Of a stretch of DNA of 64,000 nt, positions 34,975 to 47,190 are shown in pieces (position 1 is the first letter of the stretch; each line of letters begins with the position of its first letter). This DNA is from Cerrena zonata. Lineage: Eukaryota; Basidiomycota; Agaricomycetes; Polyporales; Cerrenaceae. The notes under the pieces are model-generated. The model did not search any database, was not told the origin of the DNA, and worked only from the letters and a program-made list of their open reading frames with translations. The stretch spans positions 62,001-126,000 of the forward strand of contig JASBNA010000006.1 in assembly GCA_038087015.1 (NCBI GenBank), read 5' to 3'. The position numbers and the translations under genes are program-made.

Positions 34975-36676
34975 AGGAATTACATATCAGAAGTTATTTT
35001 CAATTGTATAAAGGTATTTACTCTTCATTTATTGCTATTTTCTTACCTCTTACTAAGTGCCGAATTGCCCGTTTGTTATTTAGTGGTTTGGATGCCTTGA
35101 ACGAGAAGGCCTAACGATATATCTCTTACGCTGTCTTTTCGCTCATTTCACAATTCTCAAATTGACCTATACCCTTCCATATGTTATTCGTCTCGGTTGA
35201 AGTCTGTCCTTTTCCCTTCTTATTTGTCCCTCTTTCCCTCTTTTTTCTCCTTTTCTCTTGGTTTTCTCTTTCTCTCACTATGCTCTCAGTCGTTTAGTGC
35301 TTTGGTTATCGTTGAACCTTTACTTTACACCCTGAGCTTTTGATTGTCAGTTGTCGTCAATACTTACGTGAATCGCTATTCGGACATGGTTGCATATGTC
35401 AAGTGAGAATTGGTAGACATGGACTGTGCACGAATAGACAACGTCAGGTCAATGTCTTATATCTGATTTGCCAGTGAAATGAAGAAGTACCGCAAACCAT
35501 CACGTATTCACTTCCATTTACGGAAGGAGGCGCTGCCGAAGCTAGGCCTTTCTACTCAAACTTCAATATTCAATGTTCAATTCCTCACATCTCGATATTG
35601 CTTCGACTGAACAAGTTTTCATGATTATCATATCTTTTGAATGTTCCTTATACGTATTCGACACGGCCAAGTTCAATTTTCATTGCGTATGATCTCGTGG
35701 TTTGGTGACACCTGATCATAATCACTTTCACTCGAAATCCTCTCACCCGACAAACCACTAAGTAGCGTATACAGAACTGAAAAACGGGGACTCGTTTAGA
35801 ATCATCTCTCCAGATCTCCATCCCGAGATGGGGGCTTCTACCCGTCGATGATGTCAATCGAAATTGTCTAGATTCGCCGTCGACGGTAGTTGTGAAGTCC
35901 TTTCATGCTCCACAAGAATCAGATCTATCTGCTTATACTTGATATGTCTTCAACTTACGTCAGGAACACAACTGATGCAAACCAGCCCAGTTGATCAGTT
36001 ACGGCATCGTCCCGCATATAGGTATCGACTCGGATGATGTAGTCCAGCAACCTCTGGCTGTCTTTATAATGATGTCTAGAAGCTGGTTGTCATACGCTCA
36101 GACCATAATGTCTATCAGTCATCAAGTCAAACGATACGCGATAGTTCTTTGTGTGCCATCACACGGAAAGAGCCTGGGTTGAGTATACGTAGTGGGTCGT
36201 CATGATGGTTGAATACCAAGGATCACGCCCCCGGGAGAACGTGATGCCTCATGCCGAACTAGTACTTGCGATGACGACGGCCATGAATTGGATGGCTTCA
36301 ACTTGAAGTCAAGGTAAGCTCCTTCGTAGGAGATGTACGGGTAGATGGTAAGTGCCGGCTATGAATTGTGACAACATTGTAATCTAATGTACTTTATTAG
36401 GTTTAAATAGACTAAACTGCCCGCGGGCCTTTCCAACGATGTCATTCTACTCTAGATATGTATATCAGTCTTGTCATCTCCCTTACACTCGCTGACTGTA
36501 AAATGAGTCTGTTGTAGTGACGATTCAGCGTACTAAGCATCTCCGACTCGGATGATCTGGTTTCTCCGCTATATACTCATCAACGTCTAGATACTACTCA
36601 GTGCACTCTGGTGATGGTTTAAATAGAGGAGTGGATTATCTTCTCCCCTCAGCGACCACCCACGCTTTCTATAGCG
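34975..36676. other. intergenic region with a pyrimidine-rich tract
   Basis: About 1.7 kb. A strongly CT-rich stretch lies at about 35205..35280, of the kind seen in fungal promoters or 3' ends. The 11-mer GTTTAAATAGA occurs twice, at 36401 and 36618. No coding region was recognised. Confidence 0.35.
36617..36628 (+). promoter_or_regulatory. TATA-like element of the P450 gene
   Basis: GTTTAAATAGAG about 50 bp upstream of the P450 start codon at 36677. Distance and composition fit a TATA box with a short leader. A second copy lies about 215 bp further upstream. This is weak evidence without transcript ends. Confidence 0.3.
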
Positions 36677-38802
36677 ATGCTTGAAACACTCTCAGGTAAC
36701 CCGCTGTCGACTACAGTTGTATCTGCATTGGTATGTGTCAATATTTGAAATGATTGCTTTTCGCTAACCTCAATTACAAGATCTCGCATTACATTTTCAA
36801 ACGTTGGGAGCAGACTGATATACTCAGCTTGGCTGCGCTGCTCCTATTCCTACCGTCTGCCCTTTCCACGTTGTTTTGGAACAACCATACTGCAACACAG
36901 TCTCTCCTTATTGCGTTTACCGTATATTATATCGTCCTTGCAACATCCATTGTTCTCTACCGTCTCTCACCATTCCACCCTCTTGCTAAATACCCTGGCC
37001 CATTGCCCGGCAAAATATCCGCCTTCCACTTAATGTGGGTCTCCTTTAAAGGGAGACGGCACCTTTATTTACAGTCTCTACACGAGGAGTATGGCGATAT
37101 TGTTCGCATTGGTAAGTATAGCACATCCCATCCATTATTCCTCGCTCAACTAGGTGTAGGACCAAACGAGGTTTCCCTATTAGACCCTAATTGCACCATC
37201 CACTTGATGGGTACCCAGGGTTGGCCGAAAGGACCAAGTAAGTCCTGATTCACGGGGCTGTTGATATGTGCTCATGAACCCTTTAGACTGGGAGGGCCGA
37301 ACTATGACCGATGATTTACCTATGGTTGCGATTCGCGACACCAATGTACATCACCAACGCCGAAAGCCCTGGAACCGTGCTTTCAACTCTTCTTCGATCA
37401 AGGAGTTTGAGCCCCTGCTTAGGAAACGGGTAAAGTTGCTCGTAGAGAGGTTGGGTGAACAGAAGGGTACCACCGATTTGACTATGTGGATCAATTATTT
37501 TACGTGGGTCTTTGATTCCAGTTTTCTGGTATATACCTAAGCTCATATGCTCTTGGCAGATACGATTTTATGGGTGATATGGCGTATGTTCCGGGACCTG
37601 CACATTTGTCATTTTAAACTCTGACTGTCTGTCCTTAGTTTCGGTGGATGGTCCGAGATGCTGATCGAGGGCGACCGACAAGGCTTGTGGCAGATGATGG
37701 AGAGTACCATTAAGTATGAGTATGATATTGGGATGACACCGTATCTGTTCTGATCATATATCCGTTACAGCACTTCCTTGGTTCTGGAACACATGCCCTG
37801 GATCATGCCCTATTTCCGTTTACTTATCAAAGCTAGGATAAAAGAGAGTCCAATGCTCGGCCATTCCGAGCACAAGATGAACCAACGTATCAAAGATGGA
37901 GCTACTTCAAGGGATCTTTTCTACTACCTGGTGAGAACGTTTTCTGCTGCCTGCCGTCTCTCTCTAAGCCTGTGTGTCTTAGAATAATGAAGACGGTGCA
38001 GACTCCCAACCTCCCCCTAAAAACTTAGTTCTCTCTGACGGTCTGCTTGCTATTTTCGCTGGTTCCGATACGACTGCAAGCGTACTGTCTAATGCATTCT
38101 ACCTCTTAATACGGAACCACGAGGCATTACAAAAGCTTTTGGAAGAAATTGACCATCTTTATCCCGCTGGTGAGGATTCCACAGATTCACGGCATTACTC
38201 CGAAATGGACTATTTGGACGCTGTAATGTGAGTAATGCTCTAAATTTGTAATTTGACGCACGCTGATTGCTCCAATAGAAATGAAACCCTGAGATTGTAT
38301 CCTGCTGTTCCTAGTGGGAGTCAACGTGCGGCGGCACCTGGGTCGGGTGGAAAAGCTATTGGTCCCTAGTGAGTGACACTTTTTTAGTCCAGACAACATC
38401 AAGCTCAATGAGCGTGATAGCTTCTTACCTGAAGGTACTCTTGCGCGTATCCCGTTCTATGCTGTCCAACGAGATCCTCGAAATTTCTTCCCTCATCCCG
38501 AAGCATTCTGGCCTGAGCGATGGATCATCGCCTCCTCTGATGGGCCACGTCCGGACGGCTTTATCCACAACACTTCCGCATTTATACCGTTTTCTATTGG
38601 ACCGTACAATTGTGTTGGGAAGAACTTAGCTATGCACGAAATGCGGATGGTCCTGAGTCACACCTTGCAAAATCTTAGTATTAACTTTGCAAAGGGATGG
38701 GACGAGACGGTGTGGGAGAAAGAGCTGGAAGACACGTTTGTTTTTGCGAAAGGGAAGCTTCCGGTTACCGTTACCACTCGCAACTTGAACGGGGGAGCTT
38801 GA
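36677..38802 (+). CDS. cytochrome P450 monooxygenase
   Basis: Predicted 553-aa microsomal P450. Exons: 36677..36730, 36781..37111, 37154..37237, 37287..37503, 37560..37583 (24 nt), 37639..37713, 37771..37930, 37983..38227, 38279..38368, 38421..38802 (1662 nt, in frame). The N-terminus has several hydrophobic stretches (LAALLLFLPSAL; LLIAFTVYYIVLATSIVLY) before the proline hinge KYPGPLPGK. Landmarks: I-helix AGSDTTAS (341-348), K-helix ETLR (399-402), FWPERW, and the heme loop PFSIGPYNCVGKNLA with axial Cys491. All key residues are intact. The intron 38369..38420 was set at 52 nt because it gives GPYFLPEGT. A partner P450 reductase is not in the window. Substrate is unknown; overall it resembles fungal CYP families acting on terpenes or alkaloids, which I cannot resolve further. 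Confidence 0.92.
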
Positions 38803-39738
38803 GTACGGTGGTATCCTTTTTATATCTTGCCTAAATATTTTCCACCGTTGAACTTCTTGTGTTTCCAACTCCAATTTTCTAGATTATAATATCTTAATTC
38901 GCTATATGCGATACCATACATAAATAGGCATCTTGAGAACTTTTATTTATTTACCAGCCGGTACAATATATGCATCAACTTGCGCCCCTTTTCCGCTGGT
39001 TTTTATGTGACTTTCAAGTGAACTGCTAGGCTTGTTATCCTCTCGGCGGAGAATGAAGGGACATGAGGTTGGCCACTGTGTACGACGAAGTTTAACTAAC
39101 CAGGTATCGGTATTTTGGCACGCCAACTCGGAACAAATCACGTATTTGGTTCATCTCAACATCAATTATGCGTATCTTCGTCGTCACAAATAAACTATAA
39201 CCTATGTAGGCAAGCCTGAGATGGGAAAAGGGCATCGAAAAAAGCACGAGCATGTACGAATCCACAAAATGACACAACAAGCATCCAAAGACACATTCCT
39301 TGTCTACAATAGCGAAAAGGTTCGTAAGGGAGAAAAAAATATAACTTGATAAAAGAAAAATATCAAGGGAATCGAGAGGTCCATTGGTAACAGTAGCAGC
39401 AACAAAAAATGGGACTACGAGTAAAAAGACAATTTCAGTACTGTGGGTAGCGGGGGATAACGGAATGAGGTAGTTAGGTAAACTATGATGGAGGTGTGTA
39501 TGAGGGGAATATAAACGCTGGATTCGAAGGGTATAGAAGAAAAAATGAACTACAGTTGGGTTGGATTAGTAATGAACGAACGACGAGGTGGGATATAAAG
39601 GTGGTACACTCGAACAAACGTAGAGAAGAAAGACGTGTCACAGCGTATCAAATCGTACGTCAGGTCAGAAAGGAACATCACAACGTCACATCGTGTTTGC
39701 CGGAAAGGCACGTTTCGTTAAGGGATAGAAAAAGCGGG
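38803..39738. other. convergent 3' intergenic region, P450 / RhoGAP
   Basis: About 940 bp between two tail-to-tail genes. Purine-rich on the plus strand around 39340..39650. No gene recognised. Confidence 0.35.
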
Positions 39739-41652
39739 CTAGCCAGCAGGAGAAACAGCCATGCGCTGTTGCATCGACGCCCTTTTATGTTTCTTGATCA
39801 ATTTCGATGACCGCTCGTCTTCGCTGCCTTCTAGCCGATTTCTCGAAGGGGGTAATGTCCTACTCCTGGAAATGGTCGTTGCCGTCCGCATACTTGATGA
39901 CCGAGAAGGTGGAGCCTCGAGTACGGGGGACAGCTCCACATTATCACCTTTAGCTTTATTCCCCGAATCTATGGAAGGAAAGAGAGGACAATCATTAGTC
40001 TCAGGGTCAGAAGACACCGATGTATGACAGCGAAAGAAATGGAACTCACCACCAGAGCGCTCCGTGGTCGTTCTTCTTCTTGATATCCTTCTTGTCCCAA
40101 GGGTATCTTTATCTACCAACCTCCAACCGCCGGGTGAATCTTCATCGGAGCTAGGCATGATATCTACTGCTTCAGACATACTTGATGACAAAGGCGCCCC
40201 AGCGGGCCCACCATGACCCAGTGAAGGTGCAGGCGGAATGTCTAGCATAAACCAGTCTTGATGATGGATCAAGAACTCCAACACGTCCTGACTCAGCTGA
40301 TGTTCTTTAGGCGATAGTTCGTGAGAGGGATGAGAAAGGAGGGCTGGGCGGAATATCACGGCAAGGTCTATTCCGGTGGTTAGTTGCATTGGTCAGGTCA
40401 GGTTTATTACTTGGTCCTGAACGAAATAAAGTTACGCACTCTTTGCATCCATGAGATTCTTGTCCGATTTCCTTGAAAAAACATGGAGGAGGTCCAGGAC
40501 ATAGAGAAGGAGGTATTGATTGGGTCTCGGTAGGGAACGAATGAGTCGTTTGTAGGTAGCAATAATCTCGTCCTGATTAAATGGCTTCTTGGCTAGGATG
40601 CTGGACACGTTGATACTGTTTTGTACTCCTGGATATGGGCAGAAATACATACCTAGGGTATCGCGAAACTAAGGTAGAGTTAGCTCAGTTGATTAGAGTG
40701 GATGGACGGGTGACTGACGCTATGATACATGTCGTAAGGTATTACTGGTTCCTGTTAATTGAGAAGTTCAAAGTTCCCACATGTGCATATGAAGAGGCTG
40801 TGTATGAAGCATACCGGCATTTGTGTCAAAAATCGTCTAAATACACTCGCAACGTCATGTGGTGTATAGTGCTCATGCCTCCAGTCCAGGTTCTTGCCAT
40901 ACTGTTTGGAAATTAATAGGAGGCCACGCTTTGGACTATAGGACATACCCGCGGGGGCTTTTCGAACTCTGCCTGCAAGTCGCGCATGCGCTTGGCCGAA
41001 CCGCTTATACGGAAAGTACCCTGTACCTCGGTTGCTGTTTGTGTAAATTGTATCAGTACACTGCATTTGCTATGACATGGACAACGCCGCCTACCGGTCT
41101 CCTTCAAATACAACCCACTGAATCTTGGTGAGCTAATGGGGACACTAGAAGGAAACAAACAACCATACCATTTTGCAACAACCACTGGTATATATCCCCA
41201 CACATAGAGATCGCCGTTCGAGTTCGCTGTAGATATCTGTACATTTGCATATTTCAAACTTTCCTTGAGAGGCTTTCCGAAGACGACGTTCTCGCCTGAC
41301 ACCACAACATTAGAAGAAGTTCACAAGGATTTACTTGAGTCCACTCGCCTTTCTTCTCTTCCGCCTCCTTCCTTGCTTTTTGGGCAAAGTTGAAGTGGTT
41401 CCACCAAGCCTTCAAGCTAACCTTGGACGGCGGTACAGGATGAGGTCCGTGTGAATCCATGGTAGGGGCTCTTGCGACTGGAGTAGGACCTTCCGCAGTT
41501 GTTCGAGAGAGATCTCGCGCAGGAGCTATATCGTCTACAGAGATGGCAGCGGCAGCAGTGTTGGAGCGCAAACGAGAGGATCTATCACGAGGGCTGCCTC
41601 GTTTGTGTTGATTGCGACGCTGACCAAGTTGTTGTAAGCGTTCCTTCCACAT
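39739..41652 (-). CDS. Rho GTPase-activating protein (Sac7/Bag7-like)
   Basis: Predicted 461-aa RhoGAP that would switch off Rho1-type GTPases in cell-wall and actin signalling. Exons low to high: 39739..39968, 40050..40367, 40440..40592, 40653..40668 (16 nt), 40719..40751, 40815..40901, 40949..41034, 41095..41117 (23 nt), 41169..41290, 41335..41652 (1386 nt, in frame). The domain runs from VFGKPLKESLKYANVQISTA through GTFRISGSAKR (arginine finger Arg163), DVASVFRRFLTQMPEPVIPY, KPFNQDEIIATYKRL, QYLLLYVLDLL, KNLM and NLAVIFRPALLSHPSHE, to FLIHHQDWFML. The C-terminal tail is Ser/Arg-rich. The pattern matches Sac7. Weak points: the acceptor at 41291 (GCGAG) and the N-terminal start. The 81-nt intron 39969..40049 has no stop and is a multiple of three, so a 27-residue longer form is possible. 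Confidence 0.87.
40653..40668 (-). other. 16-nt microexon in the RhoGAP gene
   Basis: Sequence TTTCGCGATACCCTAG between a 50-nt intron (40669..40718) and a 60-nt intron (40593..40652). Splicing as AGC|TTT CGC GAT ACC CTA G|CC AAG gives HSFRDTLAKKPF, the standard RhoGAP spacing. Using an earlier acceptor in the next intron adds VQNSINVSSI-like sequence that breaks the frame. Confidence 0.75.
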
Positions 41653-42691
41653 ACAGCCCCAGTGAGGGAGTGAGAAAAGAGGAATTACTGAAGCTGAGGA
41701 GATAGATAGGCAAGCCGAGTATAGCAACAGATCCAATTCGGAACAAAGTTGGTGACGGAGTGCGGCAGACCGTTTAAGCAGATTGAAGCGAGCAAAAGTG
41801 CAAATCAATGGACTTCGAGCGTATTCAGAACGCCTTTGGCGACGTCGACGCCGACGAGCGGTGATGATGGTCCAAGTTAAGAGTGGGATGGTCAAGTTGC
41901 TTGAGACAGACTTTGGCAATGGCTCTCCACTTTCCCTTTCGGTGAGGTTTTCATTACGTAATATTCTTCATCGCCATACTCAACGCCATCAAATTTCAAT
42001 ATATTCTAATCCAACACGTTGAGTCCTGTATTGCATAGTGAAATTTCGACCTCTTCTCGTCAGGATTGCTGCTCTTCAGGAGCTCCAGATCTCAACGTTG
42101 CTCAACCATCGAGTTCTGTGACCTCGAACTGGACCTCTGTGTGGCTTTAGGCTGATTCATTGAATCAGACCCGTCGGACTTAAGTAGATTCGCCCAAACG
42201 CATACCTTGAGGACCTTGCCTCGCCGACGCTGGACTCTGGCTCTCGTTTACTACTGCTTGTACGACATATACACGCAACAGGCTCTTATTGTACCCTCGG
42301 TCAGTTTCAAAATATTACGAGATATCCACTTTTCCAAATATCACTCGCATCAACTCACTTCAGTCCTTGTCACTATCACAGTGCGAGTGCCCCCACTAAC
42401 TTGAGGAATATCTTGATACCGTCAGTATTTTTGATCTATTTCCCTACGAAACAAAAAGAAATAGGGGAAGTATCGTTACAAAAGAAAAATCGCCCAAAGC
42501 ACTTATTCACTGCAGAGCGTGCTATCTCGAATCGGATCATCATATCAAGTTGCGAGGACGGATAATCCGTTTTAGAGTTTCTAAACAAGTACAAATGAAA
42601 TGCATTATAGCCCTGGACTCGGACCTTCACTGAAGACAAAGATTAGTCTCCAACTTCGACTTGATATTCACGGTTTATCTAAAGCTATACC
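41653..42691. other. divergent intergenic region, RhoGAP / F-box A
   Basis: About 1.0 kb. An in-frame minus-strand ORF continues upstream of the chosen RhoGAP start, so the true start may lie further out, but the added residues look non-conserved. Nothing else was recognised. Confidence 0.3.
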
Positions 42692-44935
42692 ATGGATTCT
42701 GAAGACGAGGCCAGGCTTCTTCGCACCAAAGGTGGGATTCCCATACAACGTAAGCCAACGTAAAGCTTCATTGCAATAGGAGATTTCGCTCACAATCACT
42801 TCAGTGCTCCTTTCAGACATGGAACTTCGGCTTTATGAGGATAAGGAGAGAATTCTTGTCAGAAAGTGCTTAGAGGATTCAACCAAGAAGCAGGTTCTGT
42901 CAGAGGATCTATTTGTTCTCCGTTTGCGCCGGTTCTTTAGTACCATCAAAGGATTTCACCAGGTTGGTGTTACCTTCTGCGTGGAGTTGTCTCTTGCTTA
43001 CCCCCGGCCAGGGAAAGCTTGACCTCAGTGGACGGCATAACGAACGATATATATCTGTCAAGCAGCGCTTTCTCAAGTTCTATCGCGATGTGCAACAACT
43101 CGAACACGCCGCAGTCCCATATCATTACCCTCTGAGGGATGAAAAGAATCGGGTCATCATTCGAAATCGACAACCAGTTTATATCCAGGACATCGCTATC
43201 GACCCGCCCCAGTTATTAGAAGACTTCCGTAAACGATGGCATATTGATGAACGATATAACCTCAGCACTCTCTTCAGAGAAACGGGTTAGTCACGTATCA
43301 TCTCCCGAGGTCAGGTTCTTACTTCCCCCCTCTCCCTAGCCGATGTATGGAACTACGTATTCGTCAAGCGTCGTGAACCAAAGTTACAAAAGCTCTGCCT
43401 AGTCGACCTCCCTACTGAGCTTTTGCTTGTTATCGTCGAGAATGCTGACAAGGATGACTTGAGACGCTTAGGCGTGACATGTCGTGTCCTGAACCAAGTT
43501 TGTTTCACGTTAGTTTTTGAGGTCAGCTTGTCTCTTCATTCTCTCATCGAATCATCCCTAATCTGTCTACTAGAGCTACACCTTGCGGCTATCTTACAAC
43601 GATAAAGTGCTCACAGATCCGGGTTACGCAACAATGCCCCCCGCACAGAGGCAGTCTTTATACGCCAGCCTTACAACGGACTCTACTACGCGTTTCCACA
43701 GAGATGTGCAGTATCTGCTCTCTCGCAATGACATCCTCTGCAGAATCCACAAACTGACTCTCAAAAATGAACTGTTTTCTTTGGGACATAATCCGCCCTC
43801 ATTCTACGAGCCCATCGACCACGCCGTCAAAACCCTTCTCAGGCGCACGCTAAATATTAGAGAACTTGTTCTTCACCCATGGTTTATCACGCCCTCTCTC
43901 TTTGACGGAACTTCAATCGTCAACCTCAAACGGGTTGTCATCCAGAAATCTTCCTCTAATATAGATCGTCACCTAGAATCAGAGTGGGCACCCTGCGTTT
44001 CGGTGCAAGAGCTGTCTCTCACCATTGGACATATCACGGACCTTGACTCCTGGGGCGTTATTAAACACCTTCCCAATCTAAGATCACTCTCCATCTGTGG
44101 AAGAGATTTTTGGTGGTCTATCTCAAGAGATGCGACTCTCCCACTTAGGGCTCTACACCCCCACTTTGCGTTCTCTGTCAACCCATGGCGAACACTCGAA
44201 CACTTTTATCTGAGTGCCATCTGCTCGGGCGAGGTAGCTCGCTTGGTGCAATGGATCACCCTCGTTCAAACTAGCTCCCCATTCCCTCTTCGCCTTACCC
44301 ACCTAAAGATTTCCATCGGAAACGGAATTTTTGAGGAGGACCTCATACTGCTACTCGATCAACTTCGTCAAAGCGGTGATCTTATGCAAAATATTGTTTT
44401 GGATGGCCTTCACGAAGCCGAGCCCGGGCTCCTGGATCTGATCGCAACAACGTTTCCCAATCTCACTTCTCTTACTCTCCTCTATCGCGAGTCTCCTCCC
44501 CAGAAACGATCCCGCCCTGCTAACTGGCCTTACCCGTCATGGGAATACGCTCAACACCTCGCTCAATTCAGAAAACTCCGATTCTTTGGATGGAACTTCC
44601 GAGTGAGCATGGAATCCCCCACACCTTATGCACTTCATTTCTTCGAGAATGGATATCCAGAATTCGAGGGGAAGCGCCAAGAAATACCGCAAGATGTGCA
44701 TATGTTCGAAGATGCGGAATTCACAGTCGCAAGATTGATGGGGGTGAATTGCACGAGTTTGGAAGTGGTGGCTTTGCTTGAAGGACCTGATGCCTATCCG
44801 TCAGTCTACGCGAAGGAAACTGAGAATAATCGTTCGACGTTTGTTCGAATGGAGTGGGAGCAAGGACGCGAGATAGTCACGAAAGAGACTTCTATCACGA
44901 ATACGGCGAGGTACACTCAGTTTGCTCTCCATTGA
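42692..44935 (+). CDS. F-box protein with divergent leucine-rich C-terminus (A)
   Basis: Predicted 677-aa protein. Exons: 42692..42749, 42805..42962, 43012..43285, 43340..43521, 43574..44935 (2034 nt, in frame). The F-box (about residues 184-225, LVDLPTELLLVIVENA then RRLGVTCRVLNQVC) would bind Skp1 in an SCF ubiquitin ligase. The N-terminal ~160 residues are a separate charged region also placed before the F-box in the related gene at 56.2 kb. The C-terminal half has irregular Leu-rich repeats (NLRSLSICGR, FPNLTSLTLLY) and a WEYAQHLAQFRKLRFFGW segment matching the equivalent part of gene B. No target can be inferred. The gene is intact. Confidence 0.75.
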
Positions 44936-45453
44936 CCCTTCCACCCCTAGTGTTTCGACAGGCGTTTGGCTAATGTTATGTTTTATCTGATCATAGACAG
45001 AGCAGTATGTTGACTGATCCCAGATGTATTTCACATCTTAGTATCCCCGGTTGTTATGAATATGGTCTTTCCTGCTACTGGTTAATTTTACGGGTCAGTG
45101 GATCATCTGGGACGCTACTGCACAATGACGGCCGTCTCTTGGACTTTAATTTACGCCAATTATCGGTGACCATCATAGTGAATACGAAACCAATTATTTC
45201 CGTACTACATAGAGCAGTTTACTACTTTGCATGAAACTCAAAACAAGTAGTAGAATTACGATCGTTATATTATGTAGCTTAGTTGTAGCCTAATTTGGTT
45301 TCGCAGGAATCCTAGAACCAGTTCTAGTAAGAGTTCGGGCCATCACCGTGACAGCTCTTCCAACCCTCACTGACACTGCATTGTTGACCTAGGTATGTTA
45401 TGGAATATTGAACTTGACTTGCATCTCTACGGTCTCTCAGCCTCGGTTTCAGC
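44936..45453. other. intergenic region upstream of the disrupted BTB gene
   Basis: About 520 bp. The last ~90 bp align with the leader of the inverted BTB copy (the same GACAC...AGGTATGT...GGTCTCTCA...CTCGGTTTCAGC order), suggesting a shared 5'-leader intron. The rest shows nothing recognised. Confidence 0.4.
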
Positions 45454-45666
45454 ATGGCCTTGCAACAAAATGTACCTCGAGCGGTAGAAGCGGGTCTCTG
45501 GTTTGACGACGGCAACATTATTCTCGTGGCTGAGGACACTCCATTCAAAGTCCATCGTAGCATGCTTTCTCAGCGGTCGGAAGTCCTCAGCAACATATTG
45601 TCAGTTCCTCAACCACCTACGCCCGATGAGTCAGACCTTCTGGATGGAATCCCCGTTGTCCATGTA

Positions 45667-45691
45667 CTATGGGGTGTCACCGCTCGTAATA
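45667..45691 (+). repeat. left terminal inverted repeat of the element
   Basis: 25 bp, beginning CTATGGGGTGTCACC, identical to the reverse complement of 46345..46369. The match stops sharply after base 25. Confidence 0.9.
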
Positions 45692-46344
45692 GACCCCCAA
45701 ACGTAATTCGCGATCTTCCGCTGGACACAACACTCTGATGGCTTCGGAAAAATAGAGGCACATTCTAGACTACCTGAGATACATATATTTGAATTTTTGC
45801 GCGGAAGAAAGTAGTATTACACTTTGAATGTGCAAAGTAGTGGAATTCTGGTCACCTTGTCGAGGTACTGATGCTTAGATTCAATCCGATCCACAAGGTA
45901 TTAAAATACCAAATACCGTCATTAAGCTTTTCTACCATAAAGCTCTACTCACATGTAATTTTTACTGCTCAAATGTTGTTGTGGATGCTTAAAGTCAGTG
46001 TTTCGACGAAGTGAGTGTGACAAGCCTCAGCCACATTGTGGCACAACGTGATGGCACTTCATACTCCGCAATGTGCAAGGACGCTCATCGAATTGAATAC
46101 TGGTCTCCGGCAGAGCGGAGTCTCAATCTGCCGATGTGACAGATCGTGACCATTGTATTACGATTGCTGAACTTTTCATCATTTCTTGACTTCATCCTCC
46201 GAAAGTTTCTCCGTAGACCCAACCACCCTATCATTCGTCTCGGAGATTTCTGTAACATATAGCCAAGACATAATTGCACATAAATTCCTATTTTCGTAGA
46301 GAACCATCCACCCAATACTCATACACAAACGGATTACTGAAAAG

Positions 46345-46369
46345 TATTACGAGCGGTGACACCCCATAG
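46345..46369 (-). repeat. right terminal inverted repeat of the element
   Basis: 25 bp ending GGTGACACCCCATAG, the exact inverse of the left repeat, followed directly by the duplicated TA. Confidence 0.9.
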
Positions 46370-47190
46370 TATCCGACACATGGAAGGAAATATCCCACGT
46401 GCTTGCGGTGTTCTACCATGGATATAAGTAAGTCCCACCACCCGTCTATTCTTCATATACACATTTCATTCTTGCGATCTTGTAAAGGCTTTTTGGTGAC
46501 AGTCAACCAATGCCGTTTACGATCGTCAGTGCATTCCTCCGGTTAGGGCACAAATACGAGATTCCCGAGTTGTGGCAGTCGGCAATATCACGGCTCAGAA
46601 TATGCTTCCCGGAGAAGCTGAGCGATTTTAGAAACGCTAAAACCTACAAAGAAAATCCTGGCGACGATTATTTACACTTCGAACCACCCTTAATCCACAT
46701 GCGCTTAGAAGAGGTCCTTGGAGTTATCAACTTAGCTCGTGCATATGACTTACCTTCGCTTCTTCCTTCCGCTTTCTATTTATGCTCACTACTCTCGACG
46801 GGCACATTGATACATGGAGGTCGGGACGGGGATGGAAATCAGCTTCTGCTATCCAAAAACGATATCACAGCATGCATAGATGGTCATATTACTCTGATGC
46901 AAGAAGAAACCCTTAAAATTTCCTCAATGGCAAAGGCGGTAGCTCGTGACTGTCCGCATTTAGGTATTTGCGATATCGCTGAGCTCTTTTGGCGAAGGGA
47001 AACCGGGTTGGTCAAGGCTTCCGGTGCCACTCTTACTCATGCGTCATGGCTAGATCCATACTTGTTTGATACGTGCCGAGTTTGTAAGGACGAGCTGAAA
47101 AAAAGGTGGAATCGGTATCGCTCTAGAACATGGACCGAGCTATGCGAAACATTCGGAATAGACAATCTTCCAGAGGATTGGGGAGTGTAG

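Larger units (their letters stand above)
45667..46369. mobile_element. 703-bp non-autonomous DNA element (MITE-like, TA target site)
   Basis: Bounded by perfect 25-bp terminal inverted repeats (45667..45691 and 46345..46369; outer end CTATGGGGTGTCACCGCTCG). It is flanked by a duplicated TA (45665..45666 and 46370..46371). The empty site is seen directly in the inverted BTB copy, where the coding sequence runs straight through one TA. No ORF resembles a transposase. TA duplication and short perfect repeats point to the Tc1/mariner group; that assignment is inference. Perfect repeat ends suggest a young insertion. Confidence 0.88.
45454..47190 (+). pseudogene. BTB/POZ-domain gene split by a transposon-like insertion (BTB-1)
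   Basis: A BTB/POZ gene whose exon 1 is interrupted. Coding pieces: 45454..45666, then a 703-bp insert plus duplicated TA, then 46372..46427, intron 46428..46487, and 46488..47190. Dropping the insert and one TA gives a full frame of about 324 aa with the BTB opening WFDDGNIILVAEDTPFKVHR, SQRSEVLSNIL, then SAFLRLGHKYEIPEL and a Cys-containing C-terminal tail. With the insert, translation reads into it and ends at 45738 after 24 foreign codons. Using the insert ends as splice sites leaves the frame off by one. The family is large in Agaricomycetes; the role is unknown (BTB domains dimerise or recruit Cul3). The nearest relative is the inverted copy at 58.9-60.0 kb. Confidence 0.85.

Noticed and set aside
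38369..38387. A 19-nt intron in the P450 gene that would keep the frame
   Set aside because: Implausibly short, and it leaves non-conserved residues. A 52-nt intron ending at 38420 gives the family sequence GPYFLPEGT.
45664..46369. The 703-bp BTB-1 insert acting as an intron
   Set aside because: Using the nearest GT and the terminal AG leaves CAT|TAT, one base off the native frame, so the gene would still be broken.
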